From Thermomicrobium roseum DSM 5159 (GTDB lineage: Bacteria; Chloroflexota; Chloroflexia; Thermomicrobiales; Thermomicrobiaceae): a stretch of 64,000 bases of DNA. The first letter of the stretch is position 1. Every line of letters begins with the position of its first letter. The position numbers and the translations under genes were made by a program. Location: NCBI RefSeq assembly GCF_000021685.1, contig NC_011961.1, positions 62,001-126,000 of the forward strand, in the 5' to 3' direction. Below, piece after piece: positions 34,814 to 44,180 of the stretch. The notes under the pieces are model-generated. The model saw only the letters and a list, made by a program, of their open reading frames with translations, searched no databases and was not told the origin of the DNA.

Positions 34814-37800
34814 CGTCGTACGCGTAGATGTCCAAGGAACATTCACCCCCGATGTGCAGATCACGGAGTTCCGCGATCCGCAGCGGAACCAGCGACTGGT
34901 GGAACGCTACATCTTCACGAGTCGGGAGCAGGGGCACGAGCTGGGCTCGGTCGAGCTGTTGTGGACCATCTGCGAGAGCTTCCTGCCCGGCTCCAGACCG
35001 AACCGATTACTCGTGATCGCGAACTACGGACACGGTAAGAGCCATTTTGCCGTCACAGCAGCCAACTACTTCGGGCAACCGGTCGATTCACCGGCTTACC
35101 GAGCAGTGCTGGACCGGCTGCGGCACGTCATCGGGGATTCGTTCCAAATGCAGCGCTTCGAGCAGTTTCGGTCAGAGCGGCCGCCCTACCTGATCGTGCT
35201 CCTCCGCGGAGACGAGTCGACGACCTATTTCACTGGAAAGTTCATCCGGGCGCTGGAAGAGGCATTGGATGCACACGAGGAAACACGGCTGCGCCGACCG
35301 CCAGGGTGGTTCAACCTTGCAGAGCGGTTTCTCGAAGAGATGCTGCCCGAGCTGCAAGTCAAGGCCGAGCTTTTCCTCGGGGAACGGTACGAACTCGATT
35401 TGGCGGCGTTGAAGCAGATGGTACGCGAGCGCGACATCAAGGCACTTGACCTCTGCCGGGAACTGAGCCGCCACTTGGTCCATGTCCCCCTCGATTTCGG
35501 CGAGGCGAGTTTGCGCGAGGCAGTCGAGTGGGTCGCAGACGAGTTTACTGGCCAAGGGAAGCCGTTTGGCGGCGTTCTCATCCTGTTCGACGAGTTCAGC
35601 ACCTTCGTCGACAGCTATGCACGCGGTTCGACATCCGGGGAAGCGGCGCCGTTGCAAGATTTGCTGAGCGGCGTCGAACGGCGACGAGGAAAGGTGACAT
35701 TCGTCGCTTTCGCACAGCTCGACCCGCGGAACATTCTCGAGGAATCGAGCACGCTTCAGACAAAGGCGTCCGGTGTCCTGAAGGAACTCGACCGTTTGGA
35801 CGAAGCGATCACGCTGCGTTCGGTCCTCGAGGAGGTGGTCGACGCCTACTTGGCGCAAGACGAAACGGCCTGGCGCAAACTCGAAGAGGAACTCGTCTTC
35901 CGCAGAGAGATCCAGAACGCCATGAGTGTCACTCTCGGACTTTTCAAGCGCCGCTATGAAGAAGAGCTACGGTGGAACCGCGACCATTTTCGCGACACTG
36001 TCGTCAAGGGTTGTTTCCCGCTCCATCCGCTGACGACTGCCTTGTTCGCGACACTCAAGTTCGGGCGGACGAGCCAGCCCCGCTCGGTCCTCCGATTCGT
36101 CTTCGACCAAGTGAAGGCAAAAGAAAAGGAGCCGGCCCTCCGGGACGACGGGCGCGTGAACTGGGTGCTCCCGATCGTCTTAGTCGATGAATTCGCTGGG
36201 ATGTTTCCGGAACCAACGTGGACGATGTATCAGCAAGCAAGGGACAGGCTCGGATCCGAGGCTGACCCGCTCCTCCAGATGGTCCTGAAGGCAGTGCTGC
36301 TGATCTTGGTCGGTGAGCTACCGATGAAGAGTCTCCGAAGTCAGACCCTGATCGCCCACCTGTGTGGACAGGACGAATCGCGCGTGCACGGTGCACTCGA
36401 CGAGCTGACCAGACGGCACATCCTGCGGTACGATCGCGCGGATGACCGTTACTTCTTCTGGATTACACTACCATATCAGTGCGAGCAGATACTGAACGAT
36501 AAGATAAACAAGTTATCTCTTTCAATGAGTGTTCTTCAAAATATCGTAGACTATCTACAAAAGCACGGATATCTGGAACCCGTACGGGTCAACGTCTCTT
36601 GGGGATCTCCGGGGGACTGGTTGGCTGACTACGCCCTGATCACGGCACGGGAGTTTTCCGAGGAAACATTGAGGAAGTTAGCACAGAGAATCATCGCTGA
36701 CCCGGGTAGAATCGGGGCCTCGCGTGGACTGGTAATCTGGGCATTGGCGACAACGGCTGAAGAGGTGGACCATTACCGTCAAAACGGGCAAGCGGTACTG
36801 ACACGGGCATTGGAGATGGTTGGGTACCCGCAGCTTCCCGTCGTTCTCATGCGACCGCAGCAACCAAATCCCGATTTATCAGAGTCACTCAAGCGACTCG
36901 CGGCGCTTCTTGCTTTCAACGACAGTGAAAAGCAGGAGTGCGGGCGGGAGCAGTACGAGGACATGCTAAAACACCAACGTGAACAGGTGGGTAAACTCCT
37001 CGACCAGCACCGGTCGCGTGGAGTTGCAGTCATCCCGAGAGCGTTGAGTATCATACGGCGTCTTGACCCTCCCCTGTCCCTTGAGACTCTCCTCCTAGAG
37101 GTGTTCAAGGCGGCATTTCGAAAACGGCCCCAGGAATTCTTCACTCAGTACCCTCAGTACTCCAAGGGACCTTCACCTTTTCGTAGAGCAGTCACGGATC
37201 TTGCCCACGCTTTGGCCCTCGATAACCTGCTTCAGCTGTATCCAGGAATGAAGACGAGTAATGCCGTCGCAGCAGAACTCTTCGATAGGTACCTCGGTCC
37301 TTCGGGCAAATGGAAGCTCGTCGGTCAGCTGTATCGGATCCAGTCGCCGCCGCCAGAGAGCCCACTCTGGCCCGCTTGGCGGGTGCTCGAGGAAAAGATT
37401 CCGGTCGGGGCGAAGGGCGTACGACTGAGTCCGATTCTCGAGACACTGCTGAATCCGCCATATGGCTATGACGCAGCGACTCTGCTCCTGTTGCTGAGCG
37501 CTTGGTACGGCTACAACCGGCAGTTTCTCGAACTCAGCGTCAACGGCCGGCTGCATGAGTTGCATGAATTGATCGAGACTTCCGGCAAAGGCAGTCCAGC
37601 CAAAAGACCTCAGGACGTCCTCGCCGGGTTGATCAGCGCGACGGTCAGTCGGCGCGATCCGGGCGAACTGGTTCGCAAGGCGCAAGCCATCGTCGAGCGA
37701 GTCGAGCGGCGCGAGCGTGTTTCCCCCGACACAGCAAAGCAAGATATCCAGGTGCTCGAGCAAGCGCTGGACGCACTCGATCCGAATACCGAGCAGCGGC

Positions 37801-39002
37801 AGCGCTTCAGCGTCACGAAAATCCGGCTGGAAAAGGACCTCAACACAGCAAAAGAGTATACGGAACGAATCACGATTATCAGGGAGCATATGAAGAGGGA
37901 AACAGATCCCGGTAAGCTGCTCGACCTCGTAGACCAACTCGCAAGGCTGGACGAGCCGAATGGCGTCGTCGAGGCAGAACCGAAGTCCCGCCTGCAAGAG
38001 GAAGCGAGGGACAAGCTTCAAAAGGCGGTGGAGACGACTTGCCAGCGCCTCGAGCGATTGACGCATCATGGCGACTACCAACAACAGGAGGCGAAACTCG
38101 CGGAACTACAGGAAGAATTGGAAACGCGAGACCTCCGGGGTCTCGCACAACGGGTCAGCGAGGCGCGGGTACGACTCGCGGCGGAGCGCGAGCGCTTGGA
38201 GCGGGAGGAAAAGGATCGCATTCTGGTACAGCAACTCGCTGCGATGATCGTCAACGAGCAGACAGGGCTTGCGACCCTCCGGCGCTACGCGGACGAACTA
38301 GATCGGTTGCAGGCAGCGACTGAGCGAGGCGAGCGAGAAGTCGCGACCAAGCGTCAAGCGGTCCAGGAAGCTCTTGCACGGCTCGAGCAGCAGCTGAGTC
38401 AGCTCGAGAGCCGGCTCCAAGCGGTGCACGACAGCCGTGAGGCTCGCCAGGTTCGCGACCACATTTTGCGTCAGCGCTACCTGTACGAGGAAACTTCCGA
38501 AGTCGCGACGATCGATCAGCTGGAGCAACGGGCGACGGAACTGCAAAGCTGGCTCGAGGCTCTCGAGCGACTCCGCGAGCGTGATTTCCACAGCCCGGTG
38601 GAAGCGACAGCGATCCAGCAAGAACTCGATAGACTCGCGGATGTTCATCCGTGGCTGAGCGAGGCGCACCGGGAGGTACTAACGCGAGCACGCCAAGTAG
38701 TGCAGGAACGAATCGTGCGCAAACGCCAGGCGGCGCAATCCTGGCTGGACGATCTCGAGCGACGGATCGCGGCAAAGGAGAACCCACACCAATTGGCGAA
38801 GGCCCTCGAGCAGGAACAACCTTTCCTGCCTGACTCGGAGAAGGAGCGGCTCGCACGCCTCCGCCAGGAAGTCGCAGAGATGCTCGAAGCAGACGCCGAG
38901 GGTCAGGTCATTCGGTACTTCAAGCAGATCCGTGACCGCAAGCGACAGTGGGAACTGCTGCAGCGACTGATGGATCTCGTCTCGGGGACCGAGGAGCCGT
39001 GA
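34797..39002 (+). CDS. brxC: BREX ATPase BrxC/PglY-like
   Basis: 1401 aa from the ATG at MLTIGDVVRVDV. Walker A ANYGHGKSH has GHGKS at 78-82, and Walker B LILFDEFSTFVD has Asp265-Glu266. The opening ITEFRDPQRNQRLVERYIF is typical of BrxC/PglY-class ATPases. From about residue 930 to the end it is a long charged coiled coil rich in Glu, Arg and Leu (TEQRQRFSVTKIRLEKDLNT and onward). BrxC is a core gene of nearly every BREX type and is needed for both modification and defence. An AT-richer patch lies around codons 560-590. Its stop shares one base with the pglZ start. Confidence 0.88.
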   Translation: MLTIGDVVRVDVQGTFTPDVQITEFRDPQRNQRLVERYIFTSREQGHELGSVELLWTICESFLPGSRPNRLLVIANYGHGKSHFAVTAANYFGQPVDSPAYRAVLDRLRHVIGDSFQMQRFEQFRSERPPYLIVLLRGDESTTYFTGKFIRALEEALDAHEETRLRRPPGWFNLAERFLEEMLPELQVKAELFLGERYELDLAALKQMVRERDIKALDLCRELSRHLVHVPLDFGEASLREAVEWVADEFTGQGKPFGGVLILFDEFSTFVDSYARGSTSGEAAPLQDLLSGVERRRGKVTFVAFAQLDPRNILEESSTLQTKASGVLKELDRLDEAITLRSVLEEVVDAYLAQDETAWRKLEEELVFRREIQNAMSVTLGLFKRRYEEELRWNRDHFRDTVVKGCFPLHPLTTALFATLKFGRTSQPRSVLRFVFDQVKAKEKEPALRDDGRVNWVLPIVLVDEFAGMFPEPTWTMYQQARDRLGSEADPLLQMVLKAVLLILVGELPMKSLRSQTLIAHLCGQDESRVHGALDELTRRHILRYDRADDRYFFWITLPYQCEQILNDKINKLSLSMSVLQNIVDYLQKHGYLEPVRVNVSWGSPGDWLADYALITAREFSEETLRKLAQRIIADPGRIGASRGLVIWALATTAEEVDHYRQNGQAVLTRALEMVGYPQLPVVLMRPQQPNPDLSESLKRLAALLAFNDSEKQECGREQYEDMLKHQREQVGKLLDQHRSRGVAVIPRALSIIRRLDPPLSLETLLLEVFKAAFRKRPQEFFTQYPQYSKGPSPFRRAVTDLAHALALDNLLQLYPGMKTSNAVAAELFDRYLGPSGKWKLVGQLYRIQSPPPESPLWPAWRVLEEKIPVGAKGVRLSPILETLLNPPYGYDAATLLLLLSAWYGYNRQFLELSVNGRLHELHELIETSGKGSPAKRPQDVLAGLISATVSRRDPGELVRKAQAIVERVERRERVSPDTAKQDIQVLEQALDALDPNTEQRQRFSVTKIRLEKDLNTAKEYTERITIIREHMKRETDPGKLLDLVDQLARLDEPNGVVEAEPKSRLQEEARDKLQKAVETTCQRLERLTHHGDYQQQEAKLAELQEELETRDLRGLAQRVSEARVRLAAERERLEREEKDRILVQQLAAMIVNEQTGLATLRRYADELDRLQAATERGEREVATKRQAVQEALARLEQQLSQLESRLQAVHDSREARQVRDHILRQRYLYEETSEVATIDQLEQRATELQSWLEALERLRERDFHSPVEATAIQQELDRLADVHPWLSEAHREVLTRARQVVQERIVRKRQAAQSWLDDLERRIAAKENPHQLAKALEQEQPFLPDSEKERLARLRQEVAEMLEADAEGQVIRYFKQIRDRKRQWELLQRLMDLVSGTEEP

Positions 39003-41182
39003 TGCGCGAGGTATGGTTCGACCAGGACGGACTGTGCCCACCGCGACCGGGTACCGTGTCGATCAGCGACGACGTCTCGTTTCTCGAAGAGATCGATACC
39101 GATCGCCCGCTCTTGATCCGGGGTCGACAGCGCTGCGAGTGGGCACGAGCGCTTGCCGACGCACGAAACTGGCGAGTGCACGAAGTGCAACCGCTCAGGG
39201 AGGAACTTCTCACACTCTGCTCAAGCTTGACCACGGAACAAGCAGAGGAAATTGCCCAGCGTCTGGGCCAGCGCTTTTGGGATCTCCCGCGTCCTCTAAC
39301 GCTCGCTGGGGTAGCGGAAGCGCTTTTCGGAGGAGTATTTTGGAGACATGAACCGAGCGAAGAGCATGCAAGCGCTTGGCTGACATGGCTGGTCGAGCGG
39401 GCTCCGACAGGGGTCGATGCGGTCCTGGCACGTGCTCTCGCTGGACTGTGGCAAGGGAGGTCGGACGGCATTACCGAGTATTGTTACCGAGTGACGACCC
39501 GCGAGGAGGCGATACCTATCATCGCTGAAAGGCTGGGTCTCCAGCCGTCGGCTTTCCCCCGCGAGGAATGGGAGAAGTTCCCGCTGGAACTACGGGAAAG
39601 CGTGGTGCAAGCGATAGAAGAATGGGTCCGGAAGCAATTGATCGCATCGAACGGTGCGGCAGTCGACAATTGGATCGCGGCTGGAGTATCGCCGCGGGTT
39701 TGGTCTCGAATCGGAAACCAGGTTTCTCAGTACTTCAAGCAAAATCCCCAGTACTTAACGCTCGAGCGACTCGACGCCCTGCGACCGTATCTTTCCAGTT
39801 TCGAACTGGAGCGGTTGGCTAGCTTGTGCCCCAGACCGGATCCGGGATTGCCACCTGAGGGGTTCGAGGCAGTTTGTCAGTGGTTTCGGGACCGCTATCT
39901 GCCGTGGCGAGAGTGGACTCTGTCCAGCGGGGATGAGGCTGCGCTGGAGCGCGCCCGTGAGATCGGTCGGCGCTTCGCAACCTGGTGTCTGGAACAGTAC
40001 CCGAAGCTCGGGGTCAGTCCACAGGCAGGGCAGCTGTTCGGCTGGGCACGAGTGAACGAATTGAGAACGCAGCCGGACGACGCAACCGTCACGCTCTTGG
40101 TCATCCTCGACGGCTGCAGCGTGAGTGACGCAGTATCGCTGCTTCGACATGTGCAAGCAGAGACCGACCGCTTCACCGTTACCCGGAACGATGTCGTACT
40201 CACGTCGGTACCCACTGTGACCCAGTTCACCAAGCCTGCACTGCTTGAGGGAGTACCCCCAGACCAAATCAGGCAAGCAGATCCAGACGAGACTTCGTCA
40301 CGTCTGAGAGAAGTGATTGCAGCCCTCGAGCGGGCAGCTCCGGGAGCAGTTGTCACCTGGCGGCTCAGCGAGCCCGACGCGAGTTACCACCGGGCGCGGA
40401 CTCGGGAAGACGCCAACAACGAGGTGGATCTACGGCTACGGAGCATTGCTAGAGCCTTGCGCCAAATTGCTGACGAGGTGCCAGCTGCCAGACGGCTGCG
40501 CGTCGTCCTGACGACAGATCACGGTCGTTTGCTCGGCAAGGCACGGCGTACCCTCACCGTACCACCAGGCTGGCACACGCATGGGCGAGCAGCGTGGGGA
40601 CCAGCGACTGGTCAAAGGATCAACACCGGTTTTCGGATCGAGGAGAGAACCGCGCTGCTCGATGCCGCCGCATACGATCTTCCAGCCGAGTATGCCTACC
40701 GAATTGCCTTGACTGATGAGGCTTTCGTCACCAGCGATGGGCGCGGTGGCGAGGAATGGTTTCCGCACGGTGGCCTCTTTCCGGAAGAAGTGCTCGTGCC
40801 GTGGATCGAACTCGAGCGCGATCTCGCGGTGCCATCACCAGTCGTCGCGATCAAGGGTGATGGGCGCGCGTACGGGAGCGGTACACTGGTAGTGATGGTG
40901 ACGAACGAAGCGAGTATTCCTCTCCAGTTGCTCAAACTCGAATTGGAGTTCCGGCAGAGGAGAGATATCGTCTCAATCACAGAAACGATTGGCCCGCTTT
41001 CGCAGGTGACGATCACGCGTCAGATCGAGTCGTGGCCAACGCCGCAAGACTGTCGAGAGGCACGGGTTCGATTGACGTATCGATTGCCGAGCGGCGCCCA
41101 CCCCACCATCCAGGTCGAGAAGATCGAGCTGACGAGCAGGACACTCTACGATCAGACCAACATCTTGGAGGACTTGCAATGA
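39002..41182 (+). CDS. pglZ: PglZ-domain protein of the BREX-like system
   Basis: 726 aa. The C-terminal half carries the alkaline-phosphatase-like PglZ domain: LLVILDGCSVSDA near 370 (metal-binding Asp), VLTTDHGRL near 505 and the hallmark HGGLFPEEVLVPW near 590. The N-terminal half (about 350 residues) is helical and probably binds partners. PglZ is the signature protein of the BREX/Pgl superfamily. It starts one base inside the brxC stop and its stop overlaps the brxL start (ATGA). Known PglZ domains show metal-dependent nuclease or phosphodiesterase activity in vitro; the role here is inferred. Confidence 0.9.
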   Translation: MREVWFDQDGLCPPRPGTVSISDDVSFLEEIDTDRPLLIRGRQRCEWARALADARNWRVHEVQPLREELLTLCSSLTTEQAEEIAQRLGQRFWDLPRPLTLAGVAEALFGGVFWRHEPSEEHASAWLTWLVERAPTGVDAVLARALAGLWQGRSDGITEYCYRVTTREEAIPIIAERLGLQPSAFPREEWEKFPLELRESVVQAIEEWVRKQLIASNGAAVDNWIAAGVSPRVWSRIGNQVSQYFKQNPQYLTLERLDALRPYLSSFELERLASLCPRPDPGLPPEGFEAVCQWFRDRYLPWREWTLSSGDEAALERAREIGRRFATWCLEQYPKLGVSPQAGQLFGWARVNELRTQPDDATVTLLVILDGCSVSDAVSLLRHVQAETDRFTVTRNDVVLTSVPTVTQFTKPALLEGVPPDQIRQADPDETSSRLREVIAALERAAPGAVVTWRLSEPDASYHRARTREDANNEVDLRLRSIARALRQIADEVPAARRLRVVLTTDHGRLLGKARRTLTVPPGWHTHGRAAWGPATGQRINTGFRIEERTALLDAAAYDLPAEYAYRIALTDEAFVTSDGRGGEEWFPHGGLFPEEVLVPWIELERDLAVPSPVVAIKGDGRAYGSGTLVVMVTNEASIPLQLLKLELEFRQRRDIVSITETIGPLSQVTITRQIESWPTPQDCREARVRLTYRLPSGAHPTIQVEKIELTSRTLYDQTNILEDLQ

Positions 41183-42627
41183 CGAGCGTCGCCAGAGTCG
41201 TCTCGGGAAGCGAGTCGCTCGCCGACAAGGTGGAACGGGTCTTTCGCGGCCTGGTGATCGACAAGCGCCGCTTGCCGGCAAGCCAACTCCAGAAGCGAGG
41301 TGTGCCAGCCTACGTCGGTGAATGGCTCCTCGACACCCTCGTTCCGGGACGCGGAGAACTGACGGAGGAGGAGGCTCGGAAGGTTCGGGAGTGGGCAGAA
41401 AAATATGTCCCGGGACCGAACGACCAACAGATCATCAAGCATCGGCTTTTGCAGGGCGAGGTCATCAAGGTGTTGACACCTGTTCAGGTCGAGGTGAGCT
41501 TAGCGAGGGCGACGCGGAGCGCCAAGCTACGGTTGTTGGGGATCGAGGATGCTGCTATCTCCGACGAGTTGCCGACACGCTACCCCGATCTGCTCCGGCA
41601 AGGCATGTGGGGCGTCGTCGAGTTGCTCAGTACGGGGGACGGAGTGGCAATTCAATCCTTCCGCCCGATGCAGGCATCGCTGGATCTCGGTCTCTACAAG
41701 GAGGCGAGGCAAGAGTTCACGCTGGACGAGTGGCTCCGGCTGATGCTCACCTCAATGGGGTACGCACCGGAAGCCTTCACGGCGGAAGAACAACTATGGC
41801 TCATCGCGAGGCTCCTTCCGCTCGTGCAAAAGAATCTGCACCTCGTAGAACTTGCCCCCAAGGCAACGGGGAAAAGCTACTTCTATGAGAATATCAGCCC
41901 CAGGGTTCGCTTGGTGAGCGGCGGAAACATTACTCCAGCAGTCCTCTTTGTGAACAACGCGACTGGTCAGTGGGGTTTGCTCGCCCGGTACGCAGTCGTC
42001 GTGCTCGACGAAGTCCAGACACTGAAGTTCGAAAAGCCCGAGGAAATCATCGGTGGATTGAAGGGTTTCCTCGCTAACGGTCGGTTGACCCGCGGAGGTT
42101 TGCACGAGGCATCGAGTGACTGCAGTTTCGTCATGCTGGCGAACGTCCCTTTGGACGAAAAGCAGGAACCGATCATCCAGCAGAACTCACTGGTCGACTA
42201 TCTACCAGAGTTCATGCGAGAAACCGCCTTCCTCGATCGGATCAAGGGTTTGCTCCCCGGATGGAAGATCCGGAAGCTGAGTAAGGAGGCCTTCGCCAAC
42301 TCCGTCGGTTTGAAGGCGGATTTCTTCGGGGATGCCCTACTCACACTGCGAGAGGACCTCGAGATCGACCAGTACTGCGCTCGTCGTATCCGCCTCCGCG
42401 GTAATCGACCATACGCGCGCAACGAGATTGCAGTGCAAGCACTCGCAAGCGGGATGATGAAGATCCTGTTTCCGCACGGTCGCGTAAGCGACTGGGATTT
42501 CAGACATTATTGCGTCGAACCAGCAGTCCAACTCCGGCAGGGTATCTGGGACCTGCTGTACCAACTCGACGGCGAGTACCGACAGTGGGACCGACTGATC
42601 GAGGCCGAGATAGTGCCAATGTCATGA
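41179..42627 (+). CDS. brxL: BrxL-like AAA+ protein, short form
   Basis: 482 aa. The N-terminal region LADKVERVFRGLVIDKRR, then YVGEWLLDTL, is the BrxL N-domain. The AAA+ core has KATGKS near 230 and VVVLDEVQ near 278, followed by FVMLANVPLDEK and ETAFLDRIKGLLPGW. The Lon-type protease domain that gave the family its name is absent: the protein ends soon after the AAA+ lid, while classical BrxL is about 650-700 aa. BrxL from other systems forms DNA-binding ring assemblies related to MCM helicases, which would fit a protein without protease domain. It overlaps pglZ and the desulfurase gene (ATGA at both ends). Confidence 0.88.
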   Translation: MTSVARVVSGSESLADKVERVFRGLVIDKRRLPASQLQKRGVPAYVGEWLLDTLVPGRGELTEEEARKVREWAEKYVPGPNDQQIIKHRLLQGEVIKVLTPVQVEVSLARATRSAKLRLLGIEDAAISDELPTRYPDLLRQGMWGVVELLSTGDGVAIQSFRPMQASLDLGLYKEARQEFTLDEWLRLMLTSMGYAPEAFTAEEQLWLIARLLPLVQKNLHLVELAPKATGKSYFYENISPRVRLVSGGNITPAVLFVNNATGQWGLLARYAVVVLDEVQTLKFEKPEEIIGGLKGFLANGRLTRGGLHEASSDCSFVMLANVPLDEKQEPIIQQNSLVDYLPEFMRETAFLDRIKGLLPGWKIRKLSKEAFANSVGLKADFFGDALLTLREDLEIDQYCARRIRLRGNRPYARNEIAVQALASGMMKILFPHGRVSDWDFRHYCVEPAVQLRQGIWDLLYQLDGEYRQWDRLIEAEIVPMS

Positions 42628-43778
42628 GCGTCAGACCGATCTATCTCGATTACCATGCGACGACCCCCTGCGACCCGCGCGTCGTCGAGGTGATGTTGCC
42701 GTATTTGACCGGCGACTTCGGCAACCCAGCCTCGGGGTTCCACGTCTACGGCCGTCGCGCCGCACGAGCCGTCGAGATGGCCCGCGAGCAGGTCGCTGCA
42801 CTCATCGGTGCACAGGCAAGCGAGATAGTGTTTACGAGTGGAGCAACCGAGAGCAACAACCTCGTGCTTTTGGGCCTCACCAGCAGCGACCAGTCACGAC
42901 GACGGATCGTTACGACGGCTGTCGAACACAAGTCCGTCCTGGAACCGTGCCGGATCCTTCATGAGCGCGGCTTCGAGGTCGTCGTCTTACCTGTCCTGCC
43001 AGACGGGACGGTCGACCTGGCTGCAGCAGAGGCTGCCATCAACGAGGAGACACTTCTCGTCAGCGTCCAGACAGCGAACAACGAGATCGGATCTATCCAG
43101 CCGATCGCGGTGCTCGCCGAACTTGCACATCGCCGTGGTGCACTGCTCCACACCGATGCGGCTCAGGCGGTTGGCAAAATCCCTTTCAACGTCGAGGAAC
43201 TTGGCATCGATTTCGCCTCGGTTAGCGCTCACAAGTTATACGGACCGAAGGGGATCGGTGCTCTCTACGTACGGAGCGGCCTGCGACGACGTCTGACTCC
43301 CCTCCTGCTCGGGGGTGGGCAAGAGTTCAACCTCCGGCCAGGTACGCTGAACGTCCCGGCTATTGTGGGATTCGGCGAAGCGTGCCGGCTTGCCCGTGAG
43401 GAGATGCCTGAAGAGGCAAGGCGAGTCGCAGCCCTGCGCGACCTCCTCGAGAGTCAACTGGCGAATCGGATTCCCGGGCTCCGTTTCAATGGTCATCGCA
43501 CGCGCCGATTGCCGGGAAACAGCAGTATCACCTTTCCGAAAATCGAGGCGGATGTCCTGATCGCGAACGTACCCGAAGTTGCACTGAGCACAGGATCGGC
43601 ATGCTCGTCAGGGACGATCGAGCCTTCTCACGTCCTGACTGCAATCGGCCTCGACTGGGAAGAAGCGCATGCGACGATCCGGATCGGGATCGGACGGTTC
43701 ACGACGCGCGAGGAGATCGAGCGCGCCGCGCACCTGATCGCGATAGCCTGGGAGCGGCTCGTCGAAGCAGGTCAGTGA
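42624..43778 (+). CDS. Cysteine desulfurase (IscS/NifS/DndA-like) in the BREX-like operon
   Basis: 384 aa PLP enzyme. YLDYHATTPCDPRVVEVMLP opens the fold. The PLP lysine is Lys204 in SAHKLYGPKG, and the persulfide cysteine is Cys327 in STGSACSSGT; the cofactor histidine/Asp set is in the middle. It releases sulfur from L-cysteine and passes it to an acceptor. Its ATG overlaps the brxL stop, so it is part of the cassette and not a housekeeping gene, and with no Fe-S assembly scaffold nearby the most likely acceptor is the PAPS-reductase-like BrxP. Similar desulfurase plus DndC pairs make phosphorothioate DNA. Confidence 0.9.
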   Translation: MSVRPIYLDYHATTPCDPRVVEVMLPYLTGDFGNPASGFHVYGRRAARAVEMAREQVAALIGAQASEIVFTSGATESNNLVLLGLTSSDQSRRRIVTTAVEHKSVLEPCRILHERGFEVVVLPVLPDGTVDLAAAEAAINEETLLVSVQTANNEIGSIQPIAVLAELAHRRGALLHTDAAQAVGKIPFNVEELGIDFASVSAHKLYGPKGIGALYVRSGLRRRLTPLLLGGGQEFNLRPGTLNVPAIVGFGEACRLAREEMPEEARRVAALRDLLESQLANRIPGLRFNGHRTRRLPGNSSITFPKIEADVLIANVPEVALSTGSACSSGTIEPSHVLTAIGLDWEEAHATIRIGIGRFTTREEIERAAHLIAIAWERLVEAGQ

Positions 43779-44180
43779 TCGATCAGCCGGTGTCCTCAGC
43801 CCCTGCCCACTGCTCGACTCTTCGTCCACATCCCCAGCACGCAGCACTCATTGAGCACGGCCGGAATCGGCTGGGGGCACGGTACGGATCTCGACGCGCA
43901 CGGGTACCAGTGCTCGGCAGCGCACGAGTTGCACGGAGCGATGGCACGGAGGGCCGCGCTCACGCGGGTGATACGACGCACCGACGGGAACGGTCGCACG
44001 CCGGGGCGCTCGTCTCCATGCTGGACTCCAGCGACGGGAGGACTCTCCGGTGAGACGCGCTACCATCCCAAAGCGAGCGGTGAACCGCACTGTCCTCCGG
44101 CGGCGAGGACTCGTAACTCTCTGCCCAGCACAGCTGGTGCACAGCACACCACCAGTCCGCCCGACCGTACCCCCTTCCCC
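43779..44180. other. Gap between convergent BREX-like and CRISPR operons
   Basis: 402 nt between two stop codons. No direct repeats of CRISPR length, no convincing terminator hairpin with T-tract and no gene were found. Confidence 0.5.

Noticed and set aside
43779..44180. Possible CRISPR array beside the cmr operon
   Set aside because: No direct repeats of 25-40 nt or regular spacing found here or elsewhere in the window.
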